Positions 60,161 to 64,000 of a DNA stretch of 64,000 nt are shown here, in pieces. The notes under the pieces are model-generated. The model searched no databases and had not been told where the DNA came from. It was given only the letters and a program-made list of their open reading frames with translations. Within the stretch, counting starts at the first letter, position 1; each line of letters starts with the position of its first letter. The translations under genes were made by a program, and so were the position numbers. The stretch is taken from assembly GCA_036267755.1 (NCBI GenBank), contig DATAVK010000062.1, positions 1-64,000 of the forward strand, given 5' to 3'. The stretch comes from DATAVK01 sp036267755 (lineage in GTDB: Bacteria; Actinomycetota; Actinomycetes; JAFAQI01).

Positions 60161-61042
60161 TCATCGGGTGAGCGGCAGAACGGACAGCGAGCGGGTCGGC
60201 GCCGCCCGGCCGGCGTGGAAGCGCAGTACGGCGTTGCCGAGCACCGTCGCGTGGGCGACGTGGTCGACGTGTCCGTCGCTGGGCTCGATCGAGTAGACCT
60301 CCAGCGACATGTCGCTCACGGTGGCCGCGTCGGCGCCGTGGCGGGCGGCCCGCTGCTCGAAACGGTCGCGGGCGTCCGCTCGGGCGTAGGTGACCAGCTC
60401 GGTGTACCCGGGCACCTCGACGTTCTGGCCGGACCAGGACCGGGCCGCCATCCGGGTCGCATAGTCGTCGTGGCGGATCGACACCGAGATGCCCAGTTCC
60501 AACCCAGCCGGGACCCAACCGGCATGGATCAGCCGGGTGACCTCGGTGCCCGACAGGTCAGTCGAGAACAGGTACGCCGGGCGGATGCTCGATCGGGCAC
60601 GGACCGCCGTACCTCGGGCCACGAACTCGTGGGCACCGCCCTCGCCGAGCCGCTCCTGGGTCCAGCGAACCCCGACGACTCCGTCCGCACCGAGCGCCTG
60701 CGCCTCGGTCAGCATCCGGCTCAGGGCGGTGTCGTAACCGCGGTAGAGCGCGTCGACGTAGGGCCGGTATCCGCCGTAGCCGCCACGACTCGAGGTGACC
60801 GTGGGGGCCGACGCCGCGAGGTAACCGCGGCCGCCGAAGCCCATGACGCCGCAGCCGCCCCAACCGGACCAGCCGATCTGCTCGACGATGCATCCCATCA
60901 CCTCGCCGACCGGGTCGAGACCGACCGACTGGACGGCGGCCTGACCGCCTGGACTCAGCAGCGAGGTCGCGATCCGATCGGTCCGCGCACGCTCGATCCG
61001 CGCGCGGGCGGCCGGTGGCAATCCCTGACCGTCCCACGTCAC
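60161..61042 (-). CDS. YbjQ-like repeat protein, divergent
   Basis: Protein of 293 aa with two more YbjQ-like repeats: DALYRGYDTALSRMLTEAQALGADGVVGVRWT in the first half and a more degenerate copy in the second, LIHAGWVPAGLELGISVSIRHDD...EVPGYTELVTYARADARDRFEQRAARHGAD. A Gly-rich segment GWGGCGVMGFGGRGY precedes the first copy. GTG start at 61042. It probably arose by duplication from the neighbouring tandem gene. Confidence 0.8.
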   Translation of the reverse strand: MTWDGQGLPPAARARIERARTDRIATSLLSPGGQAAVQSVGLDPVGEVMGCIVEQIGWSGWGGCGVMGFGGRGYLAASAPTVTSSRGGYGGYRPYVDALYRGYDTALSRMLTEAQALGADGVVGVRWTQERLGEGGAHEFVARGTAVRARSSIRPAYLFSTDLSGTEVTRLIHAGWVPAGLELGISVSIRHDDYATRMAARSWSGQNVEVPGYTELVTYARADARDRFEQRAARHGADAATVSDMSLEVYSIEPSDGHVDHVAHATVLGNAVLRFHAGRAAPTRSLSVLPLTR

Positions 61043-61158
61043 AACAGTGACGCTATCCGCTCCGGATTCACCCGGTACGAGGGTTCCCTCCCTAGCCCAG
61101 ATGGAGTAACGTCCGCCGGGTCAGTTGGATAAATCCCCATAAATGGAGGCAAATGCCC

Positions 61159-63102
61159 ATGACCCTGGGCCATCGTCGCCGCACGACGTACACCGTCGCC
61201 GCGGCCGTCCCCCTCGCAGTGGCAGGCATCGCGCTGGTGATCCCCACCTCGGCGTCGGCCACCCCGTCACACACCCGAGCCAACGTCGCCGGGTCACACC
61301 CGAGCTGGGCGAAGCCGGCCAACCGAGCCGCCGCCGTACGCGCCGACAAGGCCGTGCATGCCCGCATCTACCTCGCCCCGCGCAGCAAGGCCGCGCTCGC
61401 GGCCGCGGCGACGGCGGTGTCGACCCCCGGGTCGGCGAGCTACCACCACTTCATCACCCCCGCCCAGTACGACGCCACCTACGCCGCCACCAAGGCACAG
61501 GTGGCCACGGTGACGTCGTGGTTGCGGTCCTCGGGCCTTCGGGTGACCTCTGTCGCCACGGGCAACCGGTACGTCGGCGTTGCCGGCACCGCGGCTGCCG
61601 CCGAGAAGGCGTTCGGCACCAAGCTGGCCCTCTACAAGCACGCGGGCAGCAAGCGCCAGGCACCGGCGAGCGTCCTGACCGTCCCGAGCTCAGCCGCGTC
61701 CGCCGTCCTGGGCGTGACCGGGCTGACCAACGAGACTGCTCGCTCGAAGCCGCAGGTTGCGCAGCCGCCGGTCTTCCGCAACGCGAAGCCGTGCTCCCAG
61801 TACTACGGCCAGCTCACGGCGAAGTACCAGGCGGACTTCACGACCCCACTGCCCGCCTTCCAGGGCAAGGTTCGGGACTACGCCGTATGCGGCTACACGC
61901 CGACCCAGCTGCGCGGCGCGTACGGCGTGACCGCGTCCAAGCTGACCGGCAAGGGCGTGACGGTCGGCATCATCGATGCCTACGAGTCGCCCACGCTCGG
62001 CAAGGACGCCAACACCTACGCCGTCGACCACGGTGACTCGGCCTTCGCTGCCGGCCAGTTCGTCGACACGGCCACGAAGCCGTTCACCCACCAGAAGGCA
62101 TGCGACCCGCCGGGCTGGTCCGGCGAGCAGACCCTCGACGTCGAGGCCGTCCACTCGATGGCACCGGCCGCCAAGGTGATGTATTACGGCGGGGCGAGCT
62201 GCGAGGACAACGACCTCGACGACACGCTGGCTCAGGCGATCCAGGCCAACCAGGTCTCGATCATCTCCAACTCCTACGGCGACGCGGGCGAAGGCGTCTC
62301 GACCGCCGAGGTTCAGGAGTTCACCACCCTTGCCGAGCAGGCCGCCATGCAGGGCATCACGCTGAACTTCTCCTCAGGTGACGAAGGCGACGAGCTCGCC
62401 GACATCGGCACCAAGTCCGCCGACTTCAGCGCCAGCGACCCGTGGGTCACCGCTGTCGGCGGCACGTCCACAGCGATCAACGCGAACAACAAGATGACGT
62501 TCGCTGCCGGGTGGGGAACGGACATCTCGAAGCTGTCTGCGGACGGCAAGAGCTGGTCTACCCCCACGTTCGACTACGGCGCAGGCGGCGGCTTCAGCAC
62601 GCTGTTCAACCAGCCGTCGTACCAGGCCGGAGTCGTGCCGGCGGACGACCCGGCGGGCCGCGCCGTTCCGGACATCGCGATGGATGCCGACCCCACGACG
62701 GGGATGCTCGTCGGCGAAACCCAGCAGTTCCCGGACGGCAAGAACAAGTACTCCGAGTACCGGATCGGTGGCACCAGCCTGGCGTCGCCGCTGCTCGCGG
62801 GGGACGAGGCTGACGCCATCCAGCACGCCAAGGGTGGTCGGCTCGGGTTCGCGAACCCGCAGCTGTACGCGCTGAGCGGCAATGCGGATTCGCCGTACTA
62901 CGACGTCGCCAAGCAGCATGCGGGTGACGCCAACGTTCGGGTCGACTACGCGAATGGTTTCGACTCCTCGGACGGCTTGCTCTACAGCGTCCGGACCTTC
63001 GACGACGACTCCAGCCTGGTGACCACCAAGGGCTGGGACGACGTCACGGGTGTTGGTGTGCCGACCCTGGCATTCCTGTCAGCACTGAAGACCAGCAGCT
63101 GA
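61159..63102 (+). CDS. secreted sedolisin-type serine-carboxyl protease (S53)
   Basis: Exported acid-type protease of 647 aa. Signal peptide TTYTVAAAVPLAVAGIALVIPTSASA. The propeptide (about residues 40-200, including ASYHHFITPAQYDATY and VTSVATGNRYVGVAG) is the pro-kumamolisin domain; the catalytic domain has the ExxxD pair in SGEQTLDVEA, SGDEGDELA, and the nucleophile Ser in GGTSLASPL. The ATG at 61159 has GGAGG 9 nt upstream and is preferred; ATG 61153 is only 3 nt from it. Confidence 0.9.
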   Translation: MTLGHRRRTTYTVAAAVPLAVAGIALVIPTSASATPSHTRANVAGSHPSWAKPANRAAAVRADKAVHARIYLAPRSKAALAAAATAVSTPGSASYHHFITPAQYDATYAATKAQVATVTSWLRSSGLRVTSVATGNRYVGVAGTAAAAEKAFGTKLALYKHAGSKRQAPASVLTVPSSAASAVLGVTGLTNETARSKPQVAQPPVFRNAKPCSQYYGQLTAKYQADFTTPLPAFQGKVRDYAVCGYTPTQLRGAYGVTASKLTGKGVTVGIIDAYESPTLGKDANTYAVDHGDSAFAAGQFVDTATKPFTHQKACDPPGWSGEQTLDVEAVHSMAPAAKVMYYGGASCEDNDLDDTLAQAIQANQVSIISNSYGDAGEGVSTAEVQEFTTLAEQAAMQGITLNFSSGDEGDELADIGTKSADFSASDPWVTAVGGTSTAINANNKMTFAAGWGTDISKLSADGKSWSTPTFDYGAGGGFSTLFNQPSYQAGVVPADDPAGRAVPDIAMDADPTTGMLVGETQQFPDGKNKYSEYRIGGTSLASPLLAGDEADAIQHAKGGRLGFANPQLYALSGNADSPYYDVAKQHAGDANVRVDYANGFDSSDGLLYSVRTFDDDSSLVTTKGWDDVTGVGVPTLAFLSALKTSS

Positions 63103-63118
63103 CCGACTAGTACTGCTT

Positions 63119-63153
63119 CGACGGGCGCGTCCCCTGTGGGGGCGCGCCCGTCG
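63119..63153 (+). terminator. 16-bp hairpin terminator after the sedolisin gene
   Basis: Arms CGACGGGCGCG (63119-63129) and CGCGCCCGTCG (63143-63153) pair perfectly, extended inward by a T-G wobble and CCCC/GGGG with a 3-nt loop. It begins 17 bp after the stop codon. Confidence 0.85.
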
Positions 63154-63159
63154 GCGTCT

Positions 63160-63351
63160 CTAGGACCGCCGCACGCCCCAGCCGGGAGCGGTGGTCTGGT
63201 CCGCGGGATCGCGAACCTCTCGCCGACGGTCACGCTGGCGAAGCTCGGTGTACCGCAGCTTCACCGCGCCTGCGACCGCACCAAAACGTGCGAGGACGTG
63301 GAGCCGGCGCAGCTCGGCGTCCTCCTCAGCAGTCAGTCGTGAGGTAGTCAC
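63160..63351 (-). CDS. small hypothetical protein, 63 aa
   Basis: Small basic protein (VTTSRLTAEEDAELRRLHVLARFG) from a GTG start, with KLRYTELRQRDRRREVRDP in the middle, predicted helical. Lies immediately downstream of typA on the same strand. Overlap with plus-strand frames here is shadow; the case for a real gene rests on third-position GC, position and lack of stops. Function unknown. Confidence 0.5.
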   Translation of the reverse strand: MTTSRLTAEEDAELRRLHVLARFGAVAGAVKLRYTELRQRDRRREVRDPADQTTAPGWGVRRS

Positions 63352-63376
63352 ACCGTCGTATCGGCACGATCCCCGG

Positions 63377-64000
63377 TCATCCTTGAGGGGTGCGTCGCTT
63401 CGCCGATCGATAACGCTGCTGAGCGTCGAGGATGACCTTGCGGATCCGCACGGTGGCGGGCGTGACCTCGACGCACTCGTCCTCGCGGCAGAACTCCAGC
63501 GCCTGCTCCAGGCTCAGCTGCTTGTGCGGGATCAGCGGCACCAGGACGTCCGAGGAGGACTGCCGCATGTTGGTGAGCTTCTTCTCCTTGGTCGGGTTCA
63601 CGTCCATGTCGTCCGACCGCGAGTTCTCGCCCACGATCATACCCTCGTAGACCTCGGTACCGGGGCCGACGAACATGGTGCCGCGCTCCTGCAGGTTCGA
63701 CAGCGCGAAACCGGTCGTAGGCCCGGTGCGGTCGGCAACCAGGGACCCGGTCGGCCGGGTTCGCAGGTCGCCGTGCCAGGGCTCGTATCCCTCGTGGATG
63801 TGGTGCAGCAGGCCGGTGCCCCGGGTCTCGGTCAGGAACTCGGTGCGGAAGCCGATCAGGCCGCGGGCAGGGACGACGTACTCCATCCGGATCCACCCAG
63901 TGCCGTGGTCAACCATCTGCTCGAGCCGGCCCTTGCGCAGCGCCATCAGCTGGATGAGCACACCCTGGTAGTCGCTCGGCGCGTCGATGGTGAGTCGCTC
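63377..64000 (-). CDS. typA: translational GTPase TypA/BipA, C-terminal part
   Basis: The 3' end of the typA/bipA gene (about the last 207 residues); the gene continues past the window end. The C-terminal BipA-type domains are clear: MEYVVPARGLIGFRTEFLTETRGTG, HIHEGYEPW, EVYEGMIVGENSRSDDMDVNPTKEKKLTNMR and IPHKQLSLEQALEFCREDECVEVTPATVRIRK. TypA associates with ribosomes and is needed under cold or stress conditions. The GTPase domain is not in the window. Confidence 0.94.
   Translation of the reverse strand, partial: ERLTIDAPSDYQGVLIQLMALRKGRLEQMVDHGTGWIRMEYVVPARGLIGFRTEFLTETRGTGLLHHIHEGYEPWHGDLRTRPTGSLVADRTGPTTGFALSNLQERGTMFVGPGTEVYEGMIVGENSRSDDMDVNPTKEKKLTNMRQSSSDVLVPLIPHKQLSLEQALEFCREDECVEVTPATVRIRKVILDAQQRYRSAKRRTPQG

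Noticed and set aside
1..64000. tRNA, rRNA, CRISPR array, insertion sequence or prophage
   Set aside because: No cloverleaf-like sequence, spaced repeat array, transposase or integrase gene was found on reading both strands.

Overview
The window is a gene-dense stretch (no gap over 300 bases, no rRNA, tRNA, insertion sequence or CRISPR array seen) of a very GC-rich bacterial chromosome. The protein families point to a free-living Actinomycetota: a mycothiol-transferase-like DinB-fold protein, actinobacterial-type families (DUF4192, DUF6319-like, DUF2580/EspC), a SigA/SigB-like sigma pair, many GTG starts, and at least six genes whose -10 hexamer lies exactly 7 nt before the start codon, the geometry of leaderless transcripts. 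Genus cannot be decided from this sequence alone.

Layout. 1-1758: DrrAB-type ABC exporter. 1706-7325: minus-strand operon aceB-glcD-glcE-glcF, which would oxidise glycolate to glyoxylate and condense it with acetyl-CoA to malate; a long perfect inverted repeat sits on the glcD start. 7396-9860: SRPBCC membrane protein, beta-propeller glycosidase-like protein, a 55-aa orphan, DinB-fold protein. 9882-15840: plus-strand operon of an acyl-CoA-reductase-like/HAD fusion, a zinc alcohol dehydrogenase, a divergent LarA-like protein and a PlsC acyltransferase, probably a lipid pathway of unknown product. 15856-20179: SAM-fold protein, succinate-semialdehyde dehydrogenase, secreted GH26-like glycosidase, DUF72. 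20259-25644: primary sigma factor SigA, a TauE exporter, thioesterase, a degenerate EAL protein, and a second sigma-70 factor that carries the region 1.1 domain its neighbour lacks.

25746-39230: msrA, Nudix, class V aminotransferase, GroES-like protein, MFS pump, TrmH methyltransferase, D-Ala-D-Ala carboxypeptidase, the tyrosine-catabolic hmgA-fahA pair (with a divergent gene that seems to start at CTG), an arylsulfotransferase-like lipoprotein, a channel-like protein and DNA ligase LigB. 39295-41296 is the most interesting locus: three overlapping genes encoding an EspC/DUF2580 small protein with a C-terminal YxxxD motif, a WxG-helical polymorphic toxin ending in a CdiA-CT RNase A-like domain, and a probable immunity protein; codon use changes sharply inside the toxin domain.

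41501-64000: mostly housekeeping and metabolic genes (SDRs, TspO, nitrilase, aminotransferase, SppA, flavin disulfide reductase, GGDEF-EAL protein, cyanophycinase-like peptidase, FUSC, EamA, DUF4192), a cluster of YbjQ-repeat proteins, a secreted sedolisin and the 3' part of typA, which runs off the window end.
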